The notes beneath the pieces were generated by a model. It was not told the DNA's origin, did not search any database, and was given only the letters and a program-made list of their open reading frames with translations. Shown in pieces: positions 1 to 9,970 of a stretch of DNA of 64,000 bases. The stretch is from Chryseobacterium sp. FH2 (GTDB lineage Bacteria > Bacteroidota > Bacteroidia > Flavobacteriales > Weeksellaceae). Numbering within the stretch: the first letter of the stretch is position 1; each line of letters opens with the position of its first letter. The stretch spans positions 1 through 64,000 of the forward strand of contig NZ_LFNE01000005.1 in NCBI RefSeq assembly GCF_001045455.1, in the 5' to 3' direction. A program made the position numbers and the translations under genes.

Positions 1-40
1 AAAATTTTATACTCAGGAACTGTTATTTATATTATATACA

Positions 41-115
41 CTAGACCCGATAGAAACGCTTACCCCGCAAAAGGATGCTGGAGAAAAAGGGGTGCAGAGT
101 GGGAAGCCATAGCCT
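41..115 (+). ncRNA. possible structured RNA, Flavo-1-like
   Basis: The stretch carries CCCGATAGAAACG, then CCCC (63-66) that can pair with GGGG (89-92), then GCAGAGTGGGAAGC. From memory this spacing resembles the Flavo-1 class of conserved flavobacterial RNA elements, which recur in intergenic sequence. It is less AT-rich than its surroundings and no reading frame explains it. The class and the strand are inferred; a covariance-model search was not possible here. Confidence 0.35.
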
Positions 116-173
116 GAGGAATAAGTCGTGCGGGAAACACATGCTTATCAAATGCCGTGTGAAGATGAGTTTT

Positions 174-213
174 TGAGATTGCTTCGTCGCTTCGCTCTTC
201 GCAATGACAAACG
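174..213. repeat. short dispersed intergenic repeat (REP-like)
   Basis: The sequence starts TGAGATTGCTTCG and ends GCAATGACAAACG. A related element at 58881-58925 starts TGAGATTCTTCAC and ends AGAATGACAAAACG. Both lie between genes, as expected for a dispersed repeat family. Confidence 0.45.
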
Positions 214-223
214 TTTTCCCAGA

Positions 224-583
224 TTAGAAAAATCGCTTGACAAGTATCTTATATATATAATACCCGATCAAACAGCCAATAGTATCTGCTACAATATCTA
301 GCGTTTCCATAGATCTTCCGAATCCCATTTCTTCCTGAAGAATCTCGGTAAGGAAAGCATATATAAGAATGATTTGAAAAAAGTAAGAAAATTTGATTTT
401 GGGAAAGGTCGCCATAAAACAGAAACCCAGCATGCTAAAGATACTTAGATGCAAAACCTTATCGATACCGTTGAACATGAACCAATATTCATGGTTCTCT
501 TCTCCCGGTTTGAGAAGCATGTATGTAAGAAATGCCCAATAAATGGGCAATATCTTACTAAATATTTTTGAAATTTTATCCAA
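224..583 (-). CDS. VanZ-like small membrane protein
   Basis: A small inner-membrane protein with about four hydrophobic segments and the charged pattern of the VanZ-like family ([11 protein letters not shown], then EILQE and the late DIVADTIG motif). Members are mostly of unknown role; the founder gives low-level teicoplanin resistance. The frame stays open to 640, deep inside gcvH. I prefer the TTG at 583, whose TTGGATAA overlaps the gcvH stop and gives a 119-residue protein starting at DKISKIF. Translational coupling to gcvH is likely. The exact start is uncertain. Confidence 0.7.
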   Translation of the reverse strand: MDKISKIFSKILPIYWAFLTYMLLKPGEENHEYWFMFNGIDKVLHLSIFSMLGFCFMATFPKIKFSYFFQIILIYAFLTEILQEEMGFGRSMETLDIVADTIGCLIGYYIYKILVKRFF

Positions 584-953
584 GGATTGCCTGGTATTCT
601 TCAGCAGAAAGTAATTCTGCATGATCTGCTCCGTCAGCAACTTCTAATTTGATGATCCATCCGTTTCCGTAAGGATCTGTATTCAATAATTCCGGCTGAG
701 CTTCCAATTCAGAATTAAACTCAATAACTTTTCCAGAAACAGGCAAAAATAAGTCTGAAACAGTTTTTACCGCTTCAACACTTCCGAAAACTGCTCCTCC
801 TTCTAAATCATCATCTACAGTATCTACATCTACGTATACGATGTCTCCAAGTTCTCCCTGAGCAAAATCTGTAATACCAATTGTAGCAACATTACCTTCG
901 ATCTTTATCCATTCGTGATCTTTAGTGTACTTTAATTCTGATGGTGTGTTCAT
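576..953 (-). CDS. gcvH: glycine cleavage system H protein
   Basis: The 125-residue lipoyl carrier protein of the glycine cleavage system, which shuttles the aminomethyl group between the P, T and L proteins. The full length matches the family. The lipoylated lysine is K63 in [11 protein letters not shown], within the usual ESVKA-type context, followed by the conserved PVSG. The gcvP, gcvT and lpd genes are not in this window, which is common in flavobacteria. A good promoter lies just upstream (973-1002), and VanZ follows with overlap. Confidence 0.97.
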   Translation of the reverse strand: MNTPSELKYTKDHEWIKIEGNVATIGITDFAQGELGDIVYVDVDTVDDDLEGGAVFGSVEAVKTVSDLFLPVSGKVIEFNSELEAQPELLNTDPYGNGWIIKLEVADGADHAELLSAEEYQAILG

Positions 954-972
954 TTTTAAATTTTTATTTTTA

Positions 973-1002
973 CAAATGTATTCAAAATTATATCAGCTTC
1001 AA
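973..1002 (-). promoter_or_regulatory. gcvH promoter, Bacteroidota type
   Basis: Read on the minus strand it is TTG (1002-1000), 19 bases, then TACATTTG (980-973), matching the TTG-N17-23-TAnnTTTG consensus. It lies about 20 bases upstream of the gcvH ATG. The -33 element sits inside the arm of the sprA terminator. Confidence 0.65.
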
Positions 1003-1058
1003 ATACCAGGAATAAAAAAGTCTCTCAAAATTGAGAGACTTTTTTATTCCTGGTATTT
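1001..1058 (-). terminator. very long perfect hairpin terminator after sprA
   Basis: Positions 1001-1028 and 1031-1058 are perfect reverse complements: 28-bp arms around a 2-base centre, with the core AGTCTCTCAA/TTGAGAGACT and a run of T. It begins one base after the sprA stop codon. The length is unusual for an intrinsic terminator. Confidence 0.85.
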
Positions 1059-1059
1059 T

Positions 1060-4000
1060 CTAGAAACCACCTCCGGAATCACCAAACGTAAACGTCGCAG
1101 AAATACCCGCTCTGATTGTTGATAACGGGAATGCCGTAGAGATTTTATACTTAGACGTCATCTGCTCATAGAACACTCTCAGGTTAAGGTTTTCTGAGAC
1201 GTTGTAATCAGCAGAAATTTTAATATTCATTAATTTTTGCCCTCCCGTAATCTGAGAGTCATTTAACAAAATATTTGTGATACTTGTTTTACTATCTCTT
1301 AGAGAAAAATCTCCCCTGATGTTAAGATCGCTTCCTTTTCCTTTACCTCTCCCTCTTACATTAGTCATTCCTAATCTAAAGTTTCGGATGATATATCCTA
1401 CCCTAACTACATATTCTGAGTTTGCATCTTCGGTAAGTGTATGGTTTACCAATCCTAATATCAACATTCTGTTTCTATTATACTGTAAACCAAACTGCAT
1501 ATTGTTTCTCATTGTAACATCTACCCCAATAAGTGGTGAGAATGATTCTACGTATCCAACCTGAGAGAATGTAAATGGATTGATATAATCTCCGTTAACA
1601 TCAAATCTCTCATCAAGAGGCATTGAAAGGCTGTTAAAATAATCTATACTTGACTGAATGCCTGTCGCTGTATACGTAGCAGTGTATCCATGTAAAATAT
1701 CAAACTTAGAGAACTGCCCGTTAATAATCGGAACATTTCTCAATCCTGAATAAGTAACTTTCCAGTTTGGCATCGGTAGTCCTGCCTTTTTAGCATCACC
1801 AACGGGTTTCCCGGATTTCCCTTCAACCGCAGCTCTGAATGCAGGAATTAAAACATAAGCATTTGCAATACTGTGGCCTTCGGTAAATCCATCAGTTCCG
1901 ACCGTACCTCCCATTTGTTGAGATATAGCTCTCGCATTTTCTCTAATAGACTTATAAATCGATGCTCCGTCTTTAAAAGCAGTTTTCAGAAGTATGACAG
2001 AATTTGAATAGGTCACAAAGTCATTAGCAAAAACATAATCGTGATTTGCGGTTGCTAAATTTTCCCTTAAGTTGTATCCAACCTGAGAGAAGTTTCTGTT
2101 ATAATTATGCAAAGCATTGATATCAATCCGGAGTTCGTTTATAGGGACTACCTGTAAATTTGCCCGCAATTCCTTCGTAGATGTCTGCATATAAGGATCT
2201 GTCATATACGCAGAATCTCCAATCCAACCATTCTCAATAGCTGTTCTTCTGATGTCAGCTTGCGAACCTAACAGGAAACCAATTGTTGGGCCTCCAAGTG
2301 TTTGTCCGTAGCCGTACCAGTTTGGAGCAGATATTAAACCAGGAAGCACAGTACCATTATTTTCAGAATAATTAATATCCAGCTGTTTCATTGAAGTCAG
2401 CAAGAATGCCGCACTCTGTAAGACAGTCAGTCTGTTTTTGAATTTATATTTCTTATATGTATATCTGTTCTTTTCCCATTGCTGAGTATACACATTATTT
2501 AAAGAGTCGATTTCTTGTTTACGTTTCTGAAGTTTGGCTGAAATATTTTTGAAATATTTAAACTGACCAAAGAATTTAGGGAAATCGGCCGTAGCCGTAG
2601 CCTGGATTACATTCGTATTCTGACCGATTGAGCCTAAACTTACCTGTTTGTTTGTATCAGGATCAAAGAAACTGCTCAATACCGTAGATCTTGCATTCCA
2701 GTTATAAGTGAATCCGTACCCTAATTCAGCATCAATGAAATCCAAATACGGTAAATACTGGAATGGCAATTTATAATTCAACTGTACTCTGTGATTGTAT
2801 AAAACAGGTCTACCCGATCTGAATACATTTCCAAAGATTGAACTATTATCCATCGTATTCACATCAACCTCATCATTAAGAGTCCTCATTGCAGAATTGA
2901 TATCTAATTTCAACGATTTTGTAAAGTTGAAGCCTAAGCCATACTGCCAACCGAAATAGAAGTTCCTGTTTTTAATAGCAGCAAACTCATCGTTCATATT
3001 TCCACTCAGGATAGATTCGATATTTCTAAACTCAAGCTCATTATAATTTCTGTCAATCTCTGTTCTGAAAGATAATCTTGTAGGAATAGGATTTAAATTA
3101 AATTCTTTCACCCATCTCAAATACTTCGCTGATTTTGCCGTATCACTAATCAATTTATTGAAAGGCTTTATCACCCAGGGTTTGAATGTATAATTGTAAT
3201 CAATATATCCTCTAAGATATTGCCTTAAGTTTTTCTTAGTATAAATATCCCTGTAATAATCATCATTATAGACTGCAGTTACAGAAACGTTTTCTATATC
3301 ATAAAACTTAGGTTTCTTATTCGGATTTACTCTTTCTTTGTGCATATTCACAACACCCAAACTTCTTTGTTGCGTGTAAGTTCTTGCTACTTTTTTCAGC
3401 TCTTCTTTATTCGCTGCTTTACTAAACTCAACATCAGTATCCAAAGGATTATATTTTGGATCTTCAATGGTTTGTGAATAAGAATAATTCACAGGGATTT
3501 TTACCCCGCTTTTTTCAGGAAGGAACTTGTCTACATTTACCGCAGCATTAATACTAAACGCCGATTGCGTAGACTGATTTCTTTCTGCCGGCTTAGAATC
3601 AATATTTCCGAAACCTACTGAAGTATATGAAGCTGCTGTATTAATAACAGCAAAATCTCCAAGGTTAAAGTTTAAGCTTGCATTTCCGGCATAACCTCCA
3701 TCGTTCTCAATTTCTGAAAGGCGGATTTCGTTTATCCAAAGGGTTCTTCGTATTGCCGTGCTTCCCGCATTTCGGATACCTAAAACAATTGTCGTAACGG
3801 CTCCTAAACTTGGACGTCCTTTGATGTATATTTTCTTAAAATTATCTCCTGCATCAAAGGTTGGGTCTGCAATTCTTTTAGCAATATCATTCGGATTATT
3901 TTTATCCCTTCTGATTTTAGCATCGACTAAATCCTGAATATTTAATTCTACATTGTTTTCAACAGGCCAGATTTCTAATGGAGTTGTTGCATTTTTTTGA

Positions 4001-7000
4001 GTGATATTCAAAGATGCTTCGTATTCGTAATAGTTATCTGTAGCATCACTACCAAAACGGATGAAAAATTTAGTATTCGGTTCTAATCCATTTTCTCTGT
4101 TATTTAAATCTTCAGCATGTACAAAAAGTTTTAATTTTTTATATCTTCTCATATCCAAGTTTGTATTCTTGAATACCCCCCTAGCTTCAGTTGTAGGTAA
4201 TGCATCCACCTTCATATATAGAGAAGATTCATTTTGTCTCTGCGCTCCTGCATTTCCACTAAGAACCTGTCTGTCGATTCCCGGAGGCAATACATAAGGA
4301 GGCTGGTTCAATGCATTTTCTTCAATATTTACACTTCCTATTTCTAAAATAGATAAATCAAGAGGTGTAAGAGCAATCGAGCCTTCATCAGTTGCATCTC
4401 CCGTAGTTTTAGCAATATTTTTAGGATACGTTCTCCAATCTGATCTTACTAAATCTAATGTCCCGAATCTTAACGTTGAAGTCTGGTCAAAACCTGTTAA
4501 CATTAATCTTGCAAATCTTACATTATTTAAAATTCCCGGGTCATGATCACCCGCCGCCGGATCAAATTTTGAAACCGGAATCCTGAATAAATACCATTTT
4601 ACATCTGCAGACTGTCCGTTTTGGAATTGTCCTTTTACTGTTTTTACATCTACGATATTGTTATCACCTAACTGTAAGCTCGGCTGATCTAACCTAATTT
4701 CGTATTGGTTATAACTTTCGGTTTGATCTAAGTTGTAGTCTTTATTAATATCTTCCGCATCCGGAGTCTGAGAAGCAACTTCCAAAGAATTACTTTTCGA
4801 GTTTCCTTCCGGGCCTCTGAAATATTTATATCTCTGAACAACCGAAGAAGCCATATTTCCTGTAAACTTATCAGACATAAAGAATACGAAATCATCCACC
4901 GCAGGGTCAGCTAAATTGGTAACCGGGTTTACAAATGTATTCCCGAACCTCATCGCTTCCTGATCAGAGCTAAGACCATCATATCCCAAATCCTGCACTG
5001 TTCTGTCCTCCCCTTCTGTAGAGAATGCATATAAAATAGGTGGCTGCTTTGGCTGCACTCCCCAGTTTGAACTCGTTGTTGTAGAAGGCGTAGAAGCAGT
5101 TGGTAAACCATTTTCATACTGCATATACCCATCCTTCAATACGTCTTCAGATACGTTCCCTAAATGTAGTAACATTTTAGGGTTAGCTCCTAAAGTATTA
5201 CCATCGGCATAAGGATCCATCATCCAGAATTCTACATACTCAATATTTGAATTTACAAAGTTGGAAACACTGATTGGTCTCATAATACCTGCCCATCTTT
5301 GCTGTGTGGTTTCATTATTCGGATTTACGTTATAAGGTCCTTTTTCCTGAGGATAATATGAAATATCGAATGTATTCGTATAAGTCTGCTCACCCGCAAC
5401 AAAATCTCTGTTGTTATAAATTTCAGAATACTGAACCCTTCTCGAAGCGTGATTAGAAACTGATTGTGGAGTGATCCCCGCAGGAGCTTTACCTCCTATA
5501 CCCCAGAATCTTGGATCAATATTATACCAAGACAATAGCCCTCTGCCATATCCACTTGTAATATCATCGTTCGCGGTGCCTGTTCCAAAAACTCCACCTG
5601 ATTTTTCAGGTTTTGAAGCTAAGCTCCAGGCCGTGGGTTCTTTTAATGAAATTTTAGAAGTTGTCTGTTCAAAATCGTCAATATAAGATTGGTCATTTGT
5701 TCCTTTATTTAATCCCGGAAGCAAATAAGCAGCTTCCATTTTGAAATTTAAGTTTGACGGCGCTTCTGTTTTTACTAAAGGAATTTTATCTGTAAGTCTT
5801 GTCAGGAATGGCAACTCATTGTTGTACATTAAGTTGACTCCTGCCATTGTATTATTTACAGCTTCCTGTCCGTAATTTACCTTTTGCGTCAATGGTGATT
5901 CAGAATAATTTACAACAGTTCCTCCTAAAATAAAGTTTTCATTAAATCTTCTCTCTAAATTTACCCCCAAAAATCTCTTTCTTTGAGTATTAAATGTCAA
6001 TTGATTCTCCAATGAAATATTAATAGCCTGTCCGGATTGTTTTACCTGCTCGTTCAGGATTGTCACTGTTCCAAGCATATAATCTACCGTATAGTCTACC
6101 CCTTCCGAAAGCTGTACTCCATTTGCTGTTACTTTTACTGAACCTTGAGGAACGTTTACTGCCCCCAAAGAAATCCCCTGCCCCTGTGTACCTTTATAGC
6201 GTCCTTCTAACGTATATCGCTGAGCCAAATTACTCGAAGTCGCCACCTGCTTCTGTTGGTTATATAAATCTGAGAATACATACTGCGGATCATTACTTCC
6301 CAAGACCTCCTGCATATAGCTGCCAAAAGGCTGAACTTTCGTAAAAATTACTTTTCCTGTTTCAGGTCTGATGGTAATCCCGTTAACAAAGTCAAAGATA
6401 CCATCTCCGGTACCTCCTCCGGCTCCGGTCTGTAAATCGCCGTTCATATTCAGACGATCCCAATTTAATAATTTTAATAAATTCAAATCCTTCACGGGTG
6501 TATCAGGAAGATAGTTTACTTTACCTCCCGTTTTAGGATCTCTGTAAAATAAATTAAGAATAAAGCCATCTTGGTTTACCTGCCCCGCATCTAAAGAATA
6601 GATGTTTTTCATCATCAATTTCCACATCGGAGAACTTGTGTTTATCACATTATTCGGCTTCAAAACTTTTGTAACCAATACAGGGCTTTCTTCTGAGAAT
6701 TCCCCTACTTTGTAGACTTTATTGTCCCCGTTGGTATATGAATACGAAACCGCCAAAAGCTGGTTATCATTTAGCTTTTGATTCAATGAAATGTACCCTA
6801 ATTGCGGCTGATAGATATATTCGTTTGAACTTAATCTTCTTGCTTTTGTATTATAGATAAATTCTTCTCCATTTTGGTAAGGAGTTGCAGTCCCCGGAAA
6901 TGTCTGCCCCTGGAAAGTACTCGCATAATTTTTCCCTGCATCTCTTGGAGTCCCCATTGCCGTAGAAATAGCCGCATAAAGGCCATTTTGAGAGTTGTCA

Positions 7001-8121
7001 GGCAAGCCTGCACCTTCCCCTAAATCTCTAATACCTACAATACTTTTTTGATAAGCCAGGTTACTGTTCCCCTGATCTAAAACCCAAACTTCTAATCTTG
7101 TAATGTTAACTTTAGAATTGATTTGAGGGTAATTAAGCAGCGATCCGTCATATTTATCCAGGAAATAGTGTCCTAAAAAGTAGTGTTGGTTCTCTTCGTA
7201 ATCAATTGCATTTAATTTGAAGGTATTCATTACACCTCCTCCCTGTACGACAATATTACGGGCTTCACCTCTTTGCTGCGAAAGCACCACTGTTCCGTAC
7301 GTTTTACCTAGCTGGAACTCAGTTTTTACCCCAAACAAAGACTCGGAACCACGAATAAGGCTCGTAGAAAGCGGCATATTTACGTTACCAAATTCTACTC
7401 TTTTTATGATTTTATCTTCACCTCCTGCATTGGGTGCATTTACATCATTCAGACCTTTTTGCTGAAGATCTTTCCAGCTTCCTTTTGCCTGCCAGACCAG
7501 ATTCATCCTGTTCTCAAAAGCGAAACCGCTCTGTGTGTCATAATTCGCTTTTAATTGAAGGTTTTCCCCTACTTTTCCCAGCAAGCCAAGCTGAATCCTC
7601 TGATCAATATCAAAGGTAAAACTCGTTCTGTTTTGCGGTAAAATCAGCGGATTATCAATCTTTTGGTAAAGTCCTGCAAAATCGAAAGAAGCATACCCCG
7701 AAGGGATAATTTCAATTTTATTGCTTCCGAAAATCGTTTCGAACAGCTTGTTTCGAATCGTAAGAGAAGGAATCAGACCCTTTCTGGCTGCATCGCTTTT
7801 ATCTTTTCTGAAAAGCAAATTATATCTGTCTGACTTTTCTTTATAATAAGCCCGCGACTGAGTGGCGAGCATAAATTCTTTGTATTCTTCGGGAGACATC
7901 GCGGTAGGAGGCCCCGTGACTGTATTTCCGATTTTCGGATATACATAATACATTCCGGTTTTTATGTCATAAAAGGCTTCATACGTAGTAGGATCAGCCA
8001 ATTCATAGTCTTTCTTAATGATAGGAGGTCCGGCAGGAACTTGCTGTGCAAATGTACTGACCGACATGCATAAGAACGACAGGAACAAAAATATATTGAG
8101 ATACTTATTATTTGCCACCAA
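1060..8121 (-). CDS. sprA: SprA, giant outer-membrane T9SS translocon protein
   Basis: A 2353-residue protein matching SprA/Sov, the very large beta-barrel that forms the outer-membrane channel of the type IX secretion system and is needed for gliding in flavobacteria. The N terminus is a signal peptide ending near TFAQQ, followed by long runs of alternating beta-strand-type sequence to a C-terminal FTFGDSG. The length is normal for the family. There is no nearby ATG; the best starts are TTG at 8121 or GTG at 8118, three bases after the ruvA stop, so translation is probably coupled to ruvA. T9SS cargo proteins occur elsewhere in the window (36198-38165 and 51780-52601). Confidence 0.95.
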   Translation of the reverse strand: MVANNKYLNIFLFLSFLCMSVSTFAQQVPAGPPIIKKDYELADPTTYEAFYDIKTGMYYVYPKIGNTVTGPPTAMSPEEYKEFMLATQSRAYYKEKSDRYNLLFRKDKSDAARKGLIPSLTIRNKLFETIFGSNKIEIIPSGYASFDFAGLYQKIDNPLILPQNRTSFTFDIDQRIQLGLLGKVGENLQLKANYDTQSGFAFENRMNLVWQAKGSWKDLQQKGLNDVNAPNAGGEDKIIKRVEFGNVNMPLSTSLIRGSESLFGVKTEFQLGKTYGTVVLSQQRGEARNIVVQGGGVMNTFKLNAIDYEENQHYFLGHYFLDKYDGSLLNYPQINSKVNITRLEVWVLDQGNSNLAYQKSIVGIRDLGEGAGLPDNSQNGLYAAISTAMGTPRDAGKNYASTFQGQTFPGTATPYQNGEEFIYNTKARRLSSNEYIYQPQLGYISLNQKLNDNQLLAVSYSYTNGDNKVYKVGEFSEESPVLVTKVLKPNNVINTSSPMWKLMMKNIYSLDAGQVNQDGFILNLFYRDPKTGGKVNYLPDTPVKDLNLLKLLNWDRLNMNGDLQTGAGGGTGDGIFDFVNGITIRPETGKVIFTKVQPFGSYMQEVLGSNDPQYVFSDLYNQQKQVATSSNLAQRYTLEGRYKGTQGQGISLGAVNVPQGSVKVTANGVQLSEGVDYTVDYMLGTVTILNEQVKQSGQAINISLENQLTFNTQRKRFLGVNLERRFNENFILGGTVVNYSESPLTQKVNYGQEAVNNTMAGVNLMYNNELPFLTRLTDKIPLVKTEAPSNLNFKMEAAYLLPGLNKGTNDQSYIDDFEQTTSKISLKEPTAWSLASKPEKSGGVFGTGTANDDITSGYGRGLLSWYNIDPRFWGIGGKAPAGITPQSVSNHASRRVQYSEIYNNRDFVAGEQTYTNTFDISYYPQEKGPYNVNPNNETTQQRWAGIMRPISVSNFVNSNIEYVEFWMMDPYADGNTLGANPKMLLHLGNVSEDVLKDGYMQYENGLPTASTPSTTTSSNWGVQPKQPPILYAFSTEGEDRTVQDLGYDGLSSDQEAMRFGNTFVNPVTNLADPAVDDFVFFMSDKFTGNMASSVVQRYKYFRGPEGNSKSNSLEVASQTPDAEDINKDYNLDQTESYNQYEIRLDQPSLQLGDNNIVDVKTVKGQFQNGQSADVKWYLFRIPVSKFDPAAGDHDPGILNNVRFARLMLTGFDQTSTLRFGTLDLVRSDWRTYPKNIAKTTGDATDEGSIALTPLDLSILEIGSVNIEENALNQPPYVLPPGIDRQVLSGNAGAQRQNESSLYMKVDALPTTEARGVFKNTNLDMRRYKKLKLFVHAEDLNNRENGLEPNTKFFIRFGSDATDNYYEYEASLNITQKNATTPLEIWPVENNVELNIQDLVDAKIRRDKNNPNDIAKRIADPTFDAGDNFKKIYIKGRPSLGAVTTIVLGIRNAGSTAIRRTLWINEIRLSEIENDGGYAGNASLNFNLGDFAVINTAASYTSVGFGNIDSKPAERNQSTQSAFSINAAVNVDKFLPEKSGVKIPVNYSYSQTIEDPKYNPLDTDVEFSKAANKEELKKVARTYTQQRSLGVVNMHKERVNPNKKPKFYDIENVSVTAVYNDDYYRDIYTKKNLRQYLRGYIDYNYTFKPWVIKPFNKLISDTAKSAKYLRWVKEFNLNPIPTRLSFRTEIDRNYNELEFRNIESILSGNMNDEFAAIKNRNFYFGWQYGLGFNFTKSLKLDINSAMRTLNDEVDVNTMDNSSIFGNVFRSGRPVLYNHRVQLNYKLPFQYLPYLDFIDAELGYGFTYNWNARSTVLSSFFDPDTNKQVSLGSIGQNTNVIQATATADFPKFFGQFKYFKNISAKLQKRKQEIDSLNNVYTQQWEKNRYTYKKYKFKNRLTVLQSAAFLLTSMKQLDINYSENNGTVLPGLISAPNWYGYGQTLGGPTIGFLLGSQADIRRTAIENGWIGDSAYMTDPYMQTSTKELRANLQVVPINELRIDINALHNYNRNFSQVGYNLRENLATANHDYVFANDFVTYSNSVILLKTAFKDGASIYKSIRENARAISQQMGGTVGTDGFTEGHSIANAYVLIPAFRAAVEGKSGKPVGDAKKAGLPMPNWKVTYSGLRNVPIINGQFSKFDILHGYTATYTATGIQSSIDYFNSLSMPLDERFDVNGDYINPFTFSQVGYVESFSPLIGVDVTMRNNMQFGLQYNRNRMLILGLVNHTLTEDANSEYVVRVGYIIRNFRLGMTNVRGRGKGKGSDLNIRGDFSLRDSKTSITNILLNDSQITGGQKLMNIKISADYNVSENLNLRVFYEQMTSKYKISTAFPLSTIRAGISATFTFGDSGGGF

Positions 8122-8124
8122 ATG

Positions 8125-8709
8125 TTAAATGTTTTTTAAAATTTGTTTCACCAGTTCCTCTACAGAAATGTCTGGTTCCAGTTTTATTATTTTATCCGCA
8201 AGCTTCTCGCTCATACGTTTAGGAATCCCTAAAACTTCTAATGCAGATAACGATTCTTCCTTGATTTTATTATTCGCAAATGTAGAAATATTTTGCTCCG
8301 GATCGCTGAATTTTTGGACTTTATCTTTTAAGTCAACTATAATTCTTTCAGCGGTTTTCGCTCCAATTCCTTTTGCTTTTTGAATCAACGCGCTGTTGCG
8401 GGAAAGTATAGCCGAAGCTATCTCATCAAGACTCAAAGTTGACAATAAAATGAGTGCTGAAACAGCTCCTACCCCGTTAACGCTTATTAACAGATTAAAC
8501 ATCTCTTTTTCAGAACGAGTGTTAAACCCAAAAAGTAAATGCGCATCTTCCCGGATGATTTGTTGAATAAAAAGGAATGTTTCCTTATTTAAAGCTAGTG
8601 TTTGTGAGGTCATCAAGCTGATACCTACATAGTAACCAACTCCCTGTACGTTGATCACTGCGTAAGTAGGCGTAAGTTCCTGAACATTGCCTTGTAGTGA
8701 AAATATCAT
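8125..8709 (-). CDS. ruvA: Holliday junction branch migration protein RuvA
   Basis: The 194-residue junction-binding subunit of the RuvABC resolvasome; it forms tetramers on Holliday junctions and loads the RuvB helicase. The N-terminal OB-fold starts MIFSLQGNVQEL. Two helix-hairpin-helix motifs follow (VNGVGAVSALILL and AKGIGAKTAERIIVDLKDK). The C-terminal domain III (EESLSALEVLG) contacts RuvB. It is the first gene of a two-gene unit with sprA. A -7-like TATATTTG lies upstream (minus strand, 8736-8729) but no clear -33 TTG was found. Confidence 0.97.
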   Translation of the reverse strand: MIFSLQGNVQELTPTYAVINVQGVGYYVGISLMTSQTLALNKETFLFIQQIIREDAHLLFGFNTRSEKEMFNLLISVNGVGAVSALILLSTLSLDEIASAILSRNSALIQKAKGIGAKTAERIIVDLKDKVQKFSDPEQNISTFANNKIKEESLSALEVLGIPKRMSEKLADKIIKLEPDISVEELVKQILKNI

Positions 8710-8831
8710 TATTAATTTTTAAAACTCCCAAATATAGTAATTTAAACTAATTAATGTTTTCATTTCACGCGCGAATGATTTTTAACTTAATTTTTGTTGA
8801 TGATTTTAAAGATTTTGCACAAAAACAAAAA

Positions 8832-8848
8832 ACTCCAAAATCTGGAGT
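8832..8848 (-). terminator. terminator of the grasp-with-spasm operon
   Basis: On the minus strand ACTCCA-GATTT-TGGAGT is followed by a long T-rich run. It lies about 45 bases after the stop of the SPASM gene. Confidence 0.65.
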
Positions 8849-8890
8849 CTCTATTAATGTATTACTATTATACTGTCAAAAAGTAAATAT

Positions 8891-9970
8891 TTATCTGTTA
8901 TCTTTCTTTTCATAATACTGTATTGCTTTCTGCTTTAGAGGATTTGTACTCCATTCTTCCCATTCTCCGGTGTAGGGATCATAACCGCATTTCAAAGGTT
9001 TTGAAATGTCTAATCCGTTTTCATTACTGTGGGTTCTTTCTGTATATGCTCTGCAATCTGTACAAATGTACCTGAACTCACAATCTTTGCAGACTTCTAT
9101 TTCATCTTTGGTAAGATTCCAGTATTTTTTGAAATCAGCATGTTGTAAAGCCTGCTCTAAAGTTGTATTTTTAATATTTCCGAAAGATTGTGGCATTGCA
9201 GGACAGTTTCTAATATTCCCGTCTTTGTCTATTGCTATTTTTTTGTGAAGGCAGGAATTGTGATTGACCGCTTCCAAAACTTTGGGCAGATTGGTGTTGA
9301 AATATTTCAAATCTACTTTCCCACAGGAATTTATCTGTATTTCTTCTTTTATAAAAGATAGGGCAAATTTATATTTATCCTCATATCCGAACGGACTCTT
9401 TGGACAGCTGAAAAATACCAGATGGTAAATCCTGCTGCAAAAACGGTCTATCGTTGCAAAGAAAGATTCATTGTGAGTTTCATGGTATCTTGAAAAAATT
9501 TCTATCGATGTTACAGTCGAATTTTTGAATGTTTCTTCGATAAATTTCATTTCTTCTGCATTTAATATCTTGTTGTAATATATCACAACATGTTCAGTTC
9601 CCAAATTTGATAATGATTTATTTATTTGATTTAGAATGATGATATTTTCAATCTCTAGGTAAGCATTTGTAATGTTATTTGGACTAGAAAAATCATACGA
9701 AAGAGATGGGAAATTTTTATCCCAATCATTTATAGAAATGAAGCCGTATTCTTTTTGTAAAAGTATGTCTATATATTCTTTTACAAATTCCTGTGATTCA
9801 AAATCATAAGAATTAATAACATCCTCAATAGATTTTTTACTTAGTTCAAAAAAAATATCGTTAAACTCTAAAGGATATAACTCAGAATTATCACGTTGTA
9901 AGTCAGTAACTAAGACTCTTTGAATACCTTTTGTGACCAAAATGTTGCTAAAAAGATTAAAATAATTCAC
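8891..9970 (-). CDS. gwsS: grasp-with-spasm system SPASM-domain peptide maturase
   Basis: A 359-residue protein whose C-terminal third is a SPASM domain with seven cysteines (C240, C256, C294, C297, C303, C306, C328; CKDC and CTDC are two CxxC pairs). The N-terminal two thirds lack the CxxxCxxC motif that holds the radical-SAM cluster, which fits the grasp-with-spasm family (TIGR04193-like) but not an active radical SAM enzyme. It probably works with the adjacent ATP-grasp ligase on the precursor at 12073-12276. The start is GTG, whose GTGA overlaps the stop of the small gene upstream, and MNYFNLFSNILVTKG fits the family's N terminus. The exact chemistry is unknown. Confidence 0.88.
   Translation of the reverse strand: MNYFNLFSNILVTKGIQRVLVTDLQRDNSELYPLEFNDIFFELSKKSIEDVINSYDFESQEFVKEYIDILLQKEYGFISINDWDKNFPSLSYDFSSPNNITNAYLEIENIIILNQINKSLSNLGTEHVVIYYNKILNAEEMKFIEETFKNSTVTSIEIFSRYHETHNESFFATIDRFCSRIYHLVFFSCPKSPFGYEDKYKFALSFIKEEIQINSCGKVDLKYFNTNLPKVLEAVNHNSCLHKKIAIDKDGNIRNCPAMPQSFGNIKNTTLEQALQHADFKKYWNLTKDEIEVCKDCEFRYICTDCRAYTERTHSNENGLDISKPLKCGYDPYTGEWEEWSTNPLKQKAIQYYEKKDNR

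Noticed and set aside
1277..7619. Plus-strand open frames opposite sprA
   Set aside because: Shadow frames of a very long gene with no signals or family features.
8891..9970. Calling the SPASM protein a radical SAM enzyme
   Set aside because: No CxxxCxxC in the N-terminal part; only the SPASM cysteines are present.
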